From Actinoplanes lutulentus (GTDB lineage Bacteria > Actinomycetota > Actinomycetes > Mycobacteriales > Micromonosporaceae), in the NCBI RefSeq assembly GCF_003259845.1, contig NZ_QLMJ01000001.1, positions 310,001 through 374,000 on the forward strand: a stretch of DNA of 64,000 nucleotides, written 5' to 3'. Position numbers and translations under genes: made by a program. This document shows positions 1-8,175 of the stretch, piece by piece (positions within the stretch are counted from its first letter, which is position 1; the number at the start of each line of letters is the position of its first letter). Under the pieces are notes generated by a model. It made no database searches and was not told the origin of the DNA. It saw only the letters and a list, made by a program, of their open reading frames with translations.

Positions 1-704
1 ACGTCGACGGCGAGTTCGCGGATCAGGTTCGTCTCCGGTTGCGAGACGATCGTGAGGTCGCGGTTGAGGTCGTAACCGTTCGCGTTGGCCCGCGTTCCGG
101 CGACCCGGCCGTCCGGGTTGGACGTGATGTTGAAGACCAGCCGGTTGCGCTGCAAGAGCGACGAGACAGCGGGATCGGTGCTGGTCGCGTACTCCGAGAT
201 GACCCGCAGCGCCGCGTCGGTGCCCTCCCACTCGTTGCCGTGGATGTTGGCGTTGACGAACAGCGGGGTCTTGTAGTCGCGCAGCAGCTGCTTGTCGGTG
301 CGCGCCCGGACCGGGTCGTCCTCGATGAGGCGCTTCCAGCGTTCCTGGCGCTGCGCCGAGGCAGCGGACTCGGGCGCGGTCACGGTGACCACGTAGAGGT
401 CATACCCGCCGGCCGACTTTCCGGCGACCCGGGCGGAGACCCGGTCGCTGGCCGCCTGGAGGGTGTTGAGCGTCGGCGCGATGTCGTCGTACGCGATGAC
501 GCCGATCGGGATCGAGGCGTCGGCGGGGTTGTCCGGCCAGACCGGGAGCACGTTCTGGCGGGGGTAACCGGTGATGTCGCCGATCGGGGTGGCCTTCGGC
601 GGTACGGCGGGCAGGGCGTCGGCATGAGCGGGAGCGTTCCAGCCGGTGACGACGAGGACGGCTACCGCGGTGGAGACGGCAAGTCTTCGCAACATGATCG
701 CCAT
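1..704 (-). CDS. Secreted M14 zinc carboxypeptidase (3' end outside window)
   Basis: Reading leftward from an ATG at 704 (a second in-frame ATG lies at 695), the frame stays open to the window edge, so the C-terminal part is missing. It opens with a signal peptide (LRRLAVSTAVAVLVVTG, cleavage after AHA). The M14 zinc motif is visible as NIHGNEWEGT (His about 155, Glu about 158). Further on come NPDGR and the DLNRD segment typical of carboxypeptidase A-like enzymes. The family removes C-terminal residues from peptides outside the cell. The gene diverges from the transport operon starting at 810, and the 105 bases between them hold a palindrome at 749-774. The family call is firm; substrate preference cannot be read from this fragment. 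Confidence 0.85.
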   Translation of the reverse strand, partial: MAIMLRRLAVSTAVAVLVVTGWNAPAHADALPAVPPKATPIGDITGYPRQNVLPVWPDNPADASIPIGVIAYDDIAPTLNTLQAASDRVSARVAGKSAGGYDLYVVTVTAPESAASAQRQERWKRLIEDDPVRARTDKQLLRDYKTPLFVNANIHGNEWEGTDAALRVISEYATSTDPAVSSLLQRNRLVFNITSNPDGRVAGTRANANGYDLNRDLTIVSQPETNLIRELAVD

Positions 705-748
705 GGTCGATGTGGACAGCCATGACAGTCAATGTCCAAGCACACATT

Positions 749-774
749 GCCTATATGTAAGATAGGATATAGGC
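749..774. promoter_or_regulatory. 8-bp perfect inverted repeat in a divergent promoter region
   Basis: GCCTATAT at 749-756 and ATATAGGC at 767-774 are perfect inverted repeats separated by 10 bases. A TAGGAT -10-like hexamer (763-768) overlaps the right part. The site lies between the divergent carboxypeptidase gene and the transport operon and is markedly more AT-rich than its surroundings. It is probably an operator or promoter element; the regulator is unknown. Confidence 0.45.
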
Positions 775-809
775 TCCGCCATCACAGAGCCCTCCTCGGG
801 AGTCTTCTC

Positions 810-1775
810 ATGGCGTCGGTACTCAGTCCACCCCTGCCCCGAACCTTCAGATTGCCGGTCAGCGGCCGCTATCTCGGCGGCCGTCTGCTCACCGGTCTCG
901 TCGCCGTCTGGGGCGCGATCACCCTGGTGTTCTTCGCCCTCTACTCGACGGGCAACCCGGCGCTGCTGCTGGTGCCGCCGGACGCGCCGCCCGACGAGGT
1001 CGAACGGCTCACCCGGGTGCTCGGCTTCGACCGGCCGATCCCCGAGCAGTACGTCACGTTCCTCGGCACCGTCCTGACCGGACGCTTCCCGGACTCCATT
1101 CGGTACGGCGAGAACCCGCTGCCGATCGCGCTGGAGAAGGTCCCGGCCAGCCTCGCCCTCGGCGCGACCGGCCTGCTGATCGGCACCCTGCTCGGCGGTC
1201 TGATCGGCTATTGGTCGGCGACCGCCCGCTCGTCCTGGCTGCGCCGCGGCCCGCTCGGTGTCGCTGTCGCGTTCGAGTCGGTGCCGACGTTCTTCATCGG
1301 CATCCTGCTGGTGCTGGTCTTCGCGGTGAACCTGGGCTGGTTCCCCGCGACTAACGGCCGTGGACTGCCCGGCCTGGTGCTGCCGGCGGTCACCCTGGCC
1401 CTCGCGTTCATCCCGGCGATCGCCCGGGTCTTCCGGACCGCGCTGCTCGACGTGCTCCAGGCCGAACACATCCGCACGGCCCGCGCCAAGGGACTCCCCC
1501 ACCACCTCCTGGTACGCCGTCACGTCGTCGCCAACGCCCTCGGAACCACGCTCAATGTGGTCGGCATCCAGGCCGGCGTGATGCTCGGCGGCGCCGTGGT
1601 CACCGAGTCGGTCTTCGGCTGGCCCGGCATCGGCCAGCTCTCGATCAACGCGGTGCAGAACCGCGACTACCCCCTCGTCATCGTCTGCGTGCTGGTCATC
1701 GCGGCCGGCTTCGTCCTGATCAACCTGCTGGTCGACGTCCTGGCCGCGCTGGTGGAACCGAGGTTGCGCTCATGA
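810..1775 (+). CDS. ABC transporter permease, DppB/OppB type
   Basis: A 321-residue inner-membrane permease of the peptide/nickel (family 5) uptake class. The first membrane segment follows GRYLGGRLLTG, and the cytoplasmic EAA-type loop EHIRTARAKGL lies near residues 219-229, where it would contact the ATPase. The ATG at 810 was preferred over one at 732 because GGGAG sits 7 bases upstream and the extra residues are unlike the family. Its stop overlaps the start of the second permease (1772-1775). It is the first gene of a six-gene run with 4-base overlaps. The solute is not evident from this protein alone. Confidence 0.88.
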   Translation: MASVLSPPLPRTFRLPVSGRYLGGRLLTGLVAVWGAITLVFFALYSTGNPALLLVPPDAPPDEVERLTRVLGFDRPIPEQYVTFLGTVLTGRFPDSIRYGENPLPIALEKVPASLALGATGLLIGTLLGGLIGYWSATARSSWLRRGPLGVAVAFESVPTFFIGILLVLVFAVNLGWFPATNGRGLPGLVLPAVTLALAFIPAIARVFRTALLDVLQAEHIRTARAKGLPHHLLVRRHVVANALGTTLNVVGIQAGVMLGGAVVTESVFGWPGIGQLSINAVQNRDYPLVIVCVLVIAAGFVLINLLVDVLAALVEPRLRS

Positions 1776-2620
1776 CCACAGCGACGCTGCACAAGGGGCG
1801 AACCATCGGGATCGGCGGCTGGATCGGCGCCGGCATCCTCACCGTCGTCGTCGCCGCCACCGTCCTCGCACCCTGGATCACCGGCGACCCGCTGGAACAG
1901 CACCTGGAGATCCTGCTGCAGGCCCCGTCGGCCGCGCACCCGTTCGGCACCGACGATCTGGGCCGCGACCTGCTCACCCGGACCATCCATGGTGGACGTA
2001 CGGCGCTGACCATCTCGGTGATGTCGGCGGTCCTCGCGTCCGTGCTCGGCCTGTCGCTCGCCCTTGCCGGGGCGCTGTTCGGCGGCTGGGTCGACGCGAT
2101 CAGCGGCCGCCTCGCCGACGTGCAGCTGGCCGTCCCGTCGATCGTGCTCGCCATCGTGGTGCTGTCCTTCGTCGGCAACTCGTTCGGGCCGATCGTGCTG
2201 GTCCTGGTCCTGGGCTCGTGGGTGCTGACGTTCCGGGTGGTCCGCGGCCACGCCCGCGCCGTGATCGAGCAGCAGTACGTCGAGGCGGCCCGGGTGGCCG
2301 GCGCCGGCCGGGCCGCGATCGCCTGGCGACATCTGATCCCGAGCGTGCTGCCGCTGCTCGCGGTCGCGTTCACCCTGAACGCCTCCTACGCGCTGCTGCT
2401 CGAATCCAGCCTCGGCTACCTCGGCCTCGGTGTGCAGCCGCCGCAGCCGGACTGGGGGCAGATGGTCGCCGCCGGTCAGGCACAGATCTTCACGGCGCCG
2501 TGGATCGCGTTCTTCCCCGGCCTCGCGGTCGTCGTGACCTCGCTCGGCCTGCAGCTGCTCGGCGACGGCCTGGCGGAGCGATTCACCGGCGGACCGGTGA
2601 CCAGGAGAGGAACGAAATGA
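1772..2620 (+). CDS. ABC transporter permease, DppC/OppC type
   Basis: A 282-residue partner permease. The N-terminal membrane helix is followed by the family signature FGTDDLGRDLLTR near residue 60. The EAA loop YVEAARVAGAG lies near residue 170. It should form a heterodimeric channel with the product of the preceding gene, with which it overlaps in ATGA. It overlaps the ATPase gene the same way at 2617-2620. Length and motifs are normal for the family. Confidence 0.88.
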   Translation: MTTATLHKGRTIGIGGWIGAGILTVVVAATVLAPWITGDPLEQHLEILLQAPSAAHPFGTDDLGRDLLTRTIHGGRTALTISVMSAVLASVLGLSLALAGALFGGWVDAISGRLADVQLAVPSIVLAIVVLSFVGNSFGPIVLVLVLGSWVLTFRVVRGHARAVIEQQYVEAARVAGAGRAAIAWRHLIPSVLPLLAVAFTLNASYALLLESSLGYLGLGVQPPQPDWGQMVAAGQAQIFTAPWIAFFPGLAVVVTSLGLQLLGDGLAERFTGGPVTRRGTK

Positions 2621-4230
2621 CCGTCGTCGCCACAAGAACCGAGACCGTTCTCGACGTCCGCGACCTGCGCATCGGCCTCGCGGACACCCCGATCGTGCAC
2701 GGCGTCGACATCAGGGTCCCGGCGGGAAAGTCCGTCGGCCTGGTGGGCGAGTCCGGCTCCGGCAAGACCCTCACGGCGCTCGCCATCGCGGGCCTGCTCC
2801 CTCCGGCCATCACGATCACCGGCGGCACTGTCACCCTGGCCGGCAAACAACTCTCGGCCGTCGCCGACAGGCACACGACCGAGCACCGGGTCGCCACCAT
2901 CGGCGTCGTCTTCCAGAACCCGACGCCGTCGCTCAACCCGCGGATGCGGATCAGCAAACAGCTGCATGAGGCTCTGCCGCAGGGCACCGGCCGCCGCGAG
3001 GCCGCCGCCCGGATCGCCGAACTGCTCGGCCTGGTCGGCATCACCGACATCCCGAAGACCCTGCACGCGTTCCCGCACGAGCTCTCCGGCGGCCTCAACC
3101 AGCGCGTCGTCATCGCGATGGCCCTGGCCCGCGACCCGAAACTGCTGATCGCCGACGAGCCGACGACCGCCCTCGACGTGTCGGTCCAGGCCCAGGTCCT
3201 CGACCTGGTCGACTCGCTGCGCGAACGCCTCGGCCTGGGCGTGCTGCTGGTCAGCCACGACATCGGCATCATCGCCGATCGCACCGACGAAGTGCACGTG
3301 ATGAGTGAGGGCCGGATCGTGGAGTCCGGCCCGACCGCTGACGTGCTGCGGGCGCCGCGTCACGCGTACACCAGGCAGTTGCTCTCAGCGACGCCGTCGC
3401 GCCTGGCTCGCGTCGCCCCACCCGCGAAGGCGGCGGAAGCCGCCCAGACCCCGCAACTCACCCTGCGCGATCTGCGACGGTCCTTTTCGGTACGCGGGCG
3501 CGAGGGCCGCACCAAGCACGTGGCGCTCGACGGGGTCGACCTGACGCTGCACCGGGGCCAGGCGATCGGGCTGGTCGGCGAGTCCGGATCCGGCAAGACC
3601 ACCCTCGCGCGGATCGTCGTCGGGCTGGAGCGCGCCGACTCCGGCGAGGTGCGTCACGACGGGCTCGAACTCAGCAAGCAGACCCGTGAGCAGCGGCGAC
3701 AGTGGCGCCGGGACGTGCAGTACATCTTCCAGGACCCGTACAGCTCGCTGGATCCGCGGCTGAGCGTGGCGCAAACCTTGCGCGAGCCGCTCGAGCTCAA
3801 CCACCGCGGCCTCTCCCGCGCCGAGGTGTCGCGGCGCATCGACGCGCTGCTCGACGAGGTGGAGCTGCCGCGCGACTTCCGGCACCGGCATCCCTCCGAG
3901 CTCTCCGGCGGGCAGCGCCAGCGGGTCGGCATCGCCCGGGCCCTGGCCAGCGAGCCGACCCTGGTGATCGCCGACGAGCCGGTGTCCGCGCTGGACCTGT
4001 CGGTGCAGGCCCGCATCCTGCGGCTGCTCGCCCGGCTGCGCGCCGAACGTGACCTGACCTACCTGTTCATCTCGCACGACCTCGCGGTCGTCCGGTACCT
4101 GTGCGACGACGTCGTCGTGCTGCGGGACGGCCGGATCGTCGAGCAGGGCCGCACCGACGACGTGCTGCGGAACCCTCGCGACCCCTACACCCAGACCCTG
4201 GTTGACGCGATACCCGGAGGCTCCCTGTGA
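2617..4230 (+). CDS. Fused double ABC ATPase (DppD-DppF type)
   Basis: A 537-residue protein holding two complete nucleotide-binding domains that are often separate genes. Domain 1 has Walker A GESGSGKT near residue 45, a slightly unusual signature LSGGLNQR and Walker B LLIADEPTTALD. Domain 2 has Walker A near residue 321, signature LSGGQRQR and Walker B LVIADEPVSALD. The ATG at 2617 has AGGAGAGG just upstream and overlaps the permease stop. A longer upstream reading in this frame runs through the permease gene and is not believed. It powers uptake through the two preceding permeases. Confidence 0.9.
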   Translation: MTVVATRTETVLDVRDLRIGLADTPIVHGVDIRVPAGKSVGLVGESGSGKTLTALAIAGLLPPAITITGGTVTLAGKQLSAVADRHTTEHRVATIGVVFQNPTPSLNPRMRISKQLHEALPQGTGRREAAARIAELLGLVGITDIPKTLHAFPHELSGGLNQRVVIAMALARDPKLLIADEPTTALDVSVQAQVLDLVDSLRERLGLGVLLVSHDIGIIADRTDEVHVMSEGRIVESGPTADVLRAPRHAYTRQLLSATPSRLARVAPPAKAAEAAQTPQLTLRDLRRSFSVRGREGRTKHVALDGVDLTLHRGQAIGLVGESGSGKTTLARIVVGLERADSGEVRHDGLELSKQTREQRRQWRRDVQYIFQDPYSSLDPRLSVAQTLREPLELNHRGLSRAEVSRRIDALLDEVELPRDFRHRHPSELSGGQRQRVGIARALASEPTLVIADEPVSALDLSVQARILRLLARLRAERDLTYLFISHDLAVVRYLCDDVVVLRDGRIVEQGRTDDVLRNPRDPYTQTLVDAIPGGSL

Positions 4231-5744
4231 AGAGATTCGCCTTGATCATCCCGATACTTCTGCTCGGCGCGTGCGCGAACGGCGCGTCCGGCGCCGGCGC
4301 GGAGGTCGGTGACACGCTGCGGCTCGGCCTGTCCCGGCAGATCACCGGCGTGAACCCGCACAAGGGCGGCTCGCCGGACTCGTCCGGTTCGATCGTCGGC
4401 TCTATCTACGAGTCGCTGACCCGGATCACGCCCAGTCTTGAGGTGGAACCCAGCCTGGCCACGTCGTGGACCTCACCGGACCCGCTGAACTGGGACTTCA
4501 CGATCCGCACGAACGCCAAGTTCTCCGACGGCAGCGCGCTGACCGCTGACGATGTGGCGTGGAACTTCGCGCAGCTGCTCAACCCCGATTACAAGGGCAC
4601 GTCCGGGGCGCCGCTGCGCAAGTACATCAAGAAGGTGACCGCCTCTTCTCCGGATGTGATCCACTTCGAGCTGTCGGCGCCGGCGCTGGACCTGCCCGGG
4701 CGGCTGTGGAGCATCTACATCGTCCAGCCGGCGTTCGCGCAGAGCCACAACCTGGACAACGAGGCGCTCGGCAGCGGGCCGTACAAGCTCGACAAGCTGG
4801 ACCAGGAGAACGGCGCTGCGCTGTCGCTGAATCCCTCGTACGGCGGCGACAAGCCGGCGTTCGAGAAGGTCGAGTACACCGTGCTCGCCTCCGAGGCGCA
4901 GCGGGTCGCCGCTCTGCGCGCCGGTGAGCAGGACCTGATCCTCAACCTGGACCCGCTCGACCTCAAGCAGTTCGAGGGCTCGCCGGATTACGACACCATC
5001 CTCGGCGTCGGCACCCAGCCGCTCACCCTGGCGATCAACGAGCGCAAGAAGAACACGCCCCTCGCGAACGCGAAGGTCCGGCAGGCGCTGAACTACGCCA
5101 CCGACAAGGAAACGATCATCAAGACGGTGCTGCGGGACGCGGTCAAGCCGCTGCCGGGGCAGGTGCTCTACTCGCCTTATCAGACGCCGAATCCCGCTGT
5201 TTCCGCATATCCGTTTGATTCGGATCGCGCTAAGGCGCTTTTGGCCGAGGCGGGCTACCCCAACGGCTTCGAGGTGCGGGTCAACCTCTCCTCCGGCACC
5301 TATGTCTCGCAGGACGTCGCCACCCAGCAGATCGCCGCGCAGTGGGCCAAGATCGGCGTCACCCTGAAGATCGAGCAGCAGCCGTTCCCGGCCTGGCTGC
5401 AGAACCAGTACGGCCCGGACGACCAGGCGGCCGACTTCTTCTACATCATGTGGGGCGGCTCGTACCGCGGTGACCTCAACGGCAACTTCGGGCCGTTCCG
5501 CAGCGACCACATCCAGAGCCACCTGAACGCGCCCGAGTTCGACAAGCTCGTCGACCAGGCCCTCGGCGCGACCGACCAGGCGACCAAGGACAAGTTCCAG
5601 AATGAGGCGGCCGCGTCCGCGTTCGAGAACGCCCACGCGATCTTCCTGTACCCGTCGCCGTTCACCGGCGTGGTGTCCAAGCAGCTCTCCTGGACCCCGA
5701 AGCCGAACCGCTACCTCTACGCACAGCAGGTGGGACGCAAATGA
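4227..5744 (+). CDS. Family 5 extracellular solute-binding lipoprotein
   Basis: A 505-residue lipoprotein with a GTG start overlapping the ATPase stop (GTGA) and CCCGGAGG upstream. The N-terminus KRFALIIPILLLGAC ends in a lipobox (LGAC), so the mature protein should be lipid-anchored outside the membrane. The body matches the peptide/nickel-type (SBP_bac_5) fold, including the SGPYKLDK and WNFAQLLNP regions. It delivers solute to the permeases of this operon. The downstream flavin monooxygenase suggests that the solute is an organosulfur or related compound rather than a peptide; that step is inference. Confidence 0.88.
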   Translation: MKRFALIIPILLLGACANGASGAGAEVGDTLRLGLSRQITGVNPHKGGSPDSSGSIVGSIYESLTRITPSLEVEPSLATSWTSPDPLNWDFTIRTNAKFSDGSALTADDVAWNFAQLLNPDYKGTSGAPLRKYIKKVTASSPDVIHFELSAPALDLPGRLWSIYIVQPAFAQSHNLDNEALGSGPYKLDKLDQENGAALSLNPSYGGDKPAFEKVEYTVLASEAQRVAALRAGEQDLILNLDPLDLKQFEGSPDYDTILGVGTQPLTLAINERKKNTPLANAKVRQALNYATDKETIIKTVLRDAVKPLPGQVLYSPYQTPNPAVSAYPFDSDRAKALLAEAGYPNGFEVRVNLSSGTYVSQDVATQQIAAQWAKIGVTLKIEQQPFPAWLQNQYGPDDQAADFFYIMWGGSYRGDLNGNFGPFRSDHIQSHLNAPEFDKLVDQALGATDQATKDKFQNEAAASAFENAHAIFLYPSPFTGVVSKQLSWTPKPNRYLYAQQVGRK

Positions 5745-7039
5745 GTGATCAGCTCTTCCTCGGCGGATACGTCCTCTTCCCCAGTGGTCACTACGCCGGC
5801 GCGTGGCGTCACCCGTACTCGTCCCGGGACTGGCTGGGCCGCGGCTTCATCCACGAGGTGGCCCGCACCCTGGAAGCCGCCAAGTTCGACCTGGCGTTCA
5901 TCCCGGAGACCGTCAGCTATCGAGCCGGTTTCGTCCAGCACGGCCTCTCCAACGCGATCAAACACGACCCGGCGCAGGTGGCCGCGCAGATCGCCGCGGT
6001 CACCACCCACCTCGGCATCGGCGTGACGCTGTCCACCAGCTTCAACGAGCCGTACAACCTGGCCCGGACCCTCGCCAGCCTGGACCATCTCTCCGGCGGG
6101 CGGGTCGCCTGGAACGTCATCCAGTCGCAGGGCCCGGCCAACTACGCGAACTTCCCGCGTGCCGAACAGCTCTCCGGCCCTGAGTTGTACGACCGCGGTG
6201 ACGAGTTCGTCGAGGCGGTCGTGGCGCTGTGGAAGTCGTGGGACGCGGACGCGCTCGTCCAGGACCAGGAGACCGGTGTCTTCGCCGATCCCTCGTTGAT
6301 CAGCGCGCCCAACTACGACGGTAAGTACGTCTCGGTGGCCGGGCCGCTGAACCTGCCGCCCACCCCGCAGGGCCATCCGGTGATCATCCAGGCCGGTGAC
6401 TCGCCGCGGGGCCGGGAGTTCGGCGCCCGCTGGGGTGACGTGATCTTCGCGATCGAGCGGACCCCTGCTGATCTGCGGGCCAAGAAGGACGATCTCAAGG
6501 CGAAGGCGCGCGCTCAGGGCCGGGACGCTGACAAGATCCGGCTGTTCGCGGCCGTGCAGCCGATCATCGGGGAGACGACCTCGATCGCTCGGGCTCGGCG
6601 GGATTTCCTGCACACCCGGATCACGCCGGCCGCGGGTGTCGAGTTCTTCAGTCAGTTCGCCCGGATCGACTTCACCGGGCTTGCTCATGATGTGTCATAT
6701 CGTTCGGCTATCGAAGGTCATCCGTGGAACCGGGCGATCACTCAGCTCAACGAGCTACTGGGGTCCCGAATCGGAAATATCAGCATTTCTGAGGCGGCGA
6801 TCGAGTTCTCCACCAGCGAACTCACCCCGCAGATCGTCGGCACCGGCGTCGAGGTCGCCGAGCAACTCGCCGAGATCTTCGGATCCGGCGCGGCTGACGG
6901 CTTCCTGATCACGCCGACGCATTTCCCCGGGTCGTTCGAGGACTTCGGCCGCGCGGTGGTCCCGCACCTGCAACGGCTCGGCGTCTACCGCAAAGATTAC
7001 GAGGGTACGACTCTTCGCTCTCACCTGGGGATCGCATGA
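5741..7039 (+). CDS. NtaA/SnaA/SoxA/DszA-family FMN-dependent monooxygenase
   Basis: A 432-residue flavin-dependent monooxygenase of the bacterial luciferase superfamily. The N-terminal FLGGYVLFPSGHYAGAWRHP, the SGGRVAWNVIQSQG segment and PVIIQAGDSPRGREFGA are characteristic of the nitrilotriacetate/DszA branch. Members oxygenate substrates with FMNH2 supplied by a separate reductase, often releasing sulfite or cleaving C-N or C-S bonds; no reductase gene lies nearby. It overlaps the binding-protein gene (ATGA) and the hydrolase (ATGA), so uptake and first oxidation are co-expressed. The exact substrate cannot be told. Confidence 0.87.
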   Translation: MSDQLFLGGYVLFPSGHYAGAWRHPYSSRDWLGRGFIHEVARTLEAAKFDLAFIPETVSYRAGFVQHGLSNAIKHDPAQVAAQIAAVTTHLGIGVTLSTSFNEPYNLARTLASLDHLSGGRVAWNVIQSQGPANYANFPRAEQLSGPELYDRGDEFVEAVVALWKSWDADALVQDQETGVFADPSLISAPNYDGKYVSVAGPLNLPPTPQGHPVIIQAGDSPRGREFGARWGDVIFAIERTPADLRAKKDDLKAKARAQGRDADKIRLFAAVQPIIGETTSIARARRDFLHTRITPAAGVEFFSQFARIDFTGLAHDVSYRSAIEGHPWNRAITQLNELLGSRIGNISISEAAIEFSTSELTPQIVGTGVEVAEQLAEIFGSGAADGFLITPTHFPGSFEDFGRAVVPHLQRLGVYRKDYEGTTLRSHLGIA

Positions 7040-7782
7040 CTTTTCACGATCGGCGGCTCGCCTACGACTTCGTTCCGGGCAGCGGGGACACGGCCGTCCT
7101 GCTGCTGCACGGCTTCCTCTCCGACCGCCGCGCCGGTGGCCGCTTCGACCGGCTGGCCTCGGAATATGCCCGGCTCGGCCACGCGGTGCTGCGGATCGAC
7201 TTCAGCGGTTTCGGCGAGTCTGCCGGTGACGTGGTCGACGGCGACAGTCTGCTCCAGGACGCCTCGGCGGCCCTGGACCACCTGGACTCACTCGGGTACA
7301 CCCGGCAGATCCTGCACGGGCAGAGCCTCGGGTCAGCCGTCGCGCTGCGGATCGCGCCGGAACGCCCGCGGGTCGTCACGCTGGTGCTGACCGGGGCGCT
7401 CACCGGGGCCGGCCAGGGCGATCGGCCGTACCCGTTCTTCTCCCCCGAACAGACCGAGGCCTGGTACCGCGACGAGGACGTCCACCTGCCCATCGAGGGC
7501 TCCGCGGCGCGCACCCACGTCGTGGTGAACCGGCAGCGCCCGAAGCTGGGCGCCACCGGGACCCAGGAAGAGCTGCTCGGCGCGGTGAAGGTGCCGATCC
7601 TGGTGATCCACGGCGACACCGGCGAGCAGGAGCAGGCCCTCGCGGCGATCACCGCGGCGGGCCGGCACCTGCTGCCCCCTGGCTCGGAGGTGGTGGTCAT
7701 CCCCGGCGCGACGCACGCTTTCTACGAAAGCCTGGACGCCCTCGCCGAGACCACCACAGCGTGGGTACGCAAGCAGGTCTGA
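7036..7782 (+). CDS. Alpha/beta hydrolase
   Basis: A 248-residue cytoplasmic hydrolase. The nucleophile elbow is GQSLG with Ser97, and the likely triad is completed by Asp194 (IHGDTGEQ) and His227 (GATHAF). The oxyanion segment LLHGFLSDR is at the N-terminus. This order is normal for the family. It is the last gene of the uptake/monooxygenase operon, overlapping the monooxygenase stop by four bases. It may cleave an ester or amide made available by the transport or oxidation step. A strong hairpin follows at 7824. Confidence 0.8.
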   Translation: MTFHDRRLAYDFVPGSGDTAVLLLHGFLSDRRAGGRFDRLASEYARLGHAVLRIDFSGFGESAGDVVDGDSLLQDASAALDHLDSLGYTRQILHGQSLGSAVALRIAPERPRVVTLVLTGALTGAGQGDRPYPFFSPEQTEAWYRDEDVHLPIEGSAARTHVVVNRQRPKLGATGTQEELLGAVKVPILVIHGDTGEQEQALAAITAAGRHLLPPGSEVVVIPGATHAFYESLDALAETTTAWVRKQV

Positions 7783-7823
7783 CCGGTCCGGCTCGTGCTC
7801 GTAGTCGCGCTGTCGTCCGGCTC

Positions 7824-7867
7824 GTGCTCGTGGTCGTTCGGAAGGGGTTTCGGGCGACCACGAGCAC
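7824..7867. terminator. 13-bp hairpin between convergent genes
   Basis: GTGCTCGTGGTCG (7824-7836) and its exact reverse complement (7855-7867) form a 13-bp stem with an 18-base loop. It sits between the hydrolase stop and the AzlD stop, so it can act on both strands. A further direct copy of the arm lies at about 7788-7807 with one change. The same motif family recurs at 46975-47058. Confidence 0.7.
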
Positions 7868-8175
7868 TAGCCGGTGAGTGCGCGCAGGGCTGCCGCGGTC
7901 AGGACGCCGATCAGCACCGCCAGGAGCATCGGGACCTTGAGCAGCCGGGCGACGACGACCGCGGCCAGTGCGACAGGGACCGTCCAGTCGAGGTCGGCCC
8001 AGCGGCGGCCCAGTACCTCGACCACGATCAGCGCCGCCAGCAGGGCCGGCGCCAGAAGCGCGATGACACCGACACTCCAGGGCGGAAGTTCCCGGTCGCC
8101 GAGCAGGGCCGGACCGGCTGCTTTCAGCGCGAAGCTACCGGCGGCCACGGCGATGATCGCCAGCCAGAGCGTCAT
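7867..8175 (-). CDS. azlD: AzlD-family branched-chain amino acid exporter subunit
   Basis: A 102-residue membrane protein with about four hydrophobic helices, normal for AzlD. In the known AzlCD/BrnFE systems the small AzlD subunit joins AzlC to export branched-chain amino acids. The start overlaps the AzlC stop (8172-8175), typical of this pair. It is the last gene of a minus-strand run that begins with the WD40 proteins at 15590. The stop shares one base with the 7824-7867 hairpin. Confidence 0.82.
   Translation of the reverse strand: MTLWLAIIAVAAGSFALKAAGPALLGDRELPPWSVGVIALLAPALLAALIVVEVLGRRWADLDWTVPVALAAVVVARLLKVPMLLAVLIGVLTAAALRALTG

Noticed and set aside
719..809. A riboswitch (for example SAM) in the leader of the transport operon
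   Set aside because: The leader is too short and only one simple palindrome is visible; none of the conserved riboswitch cores is seen.
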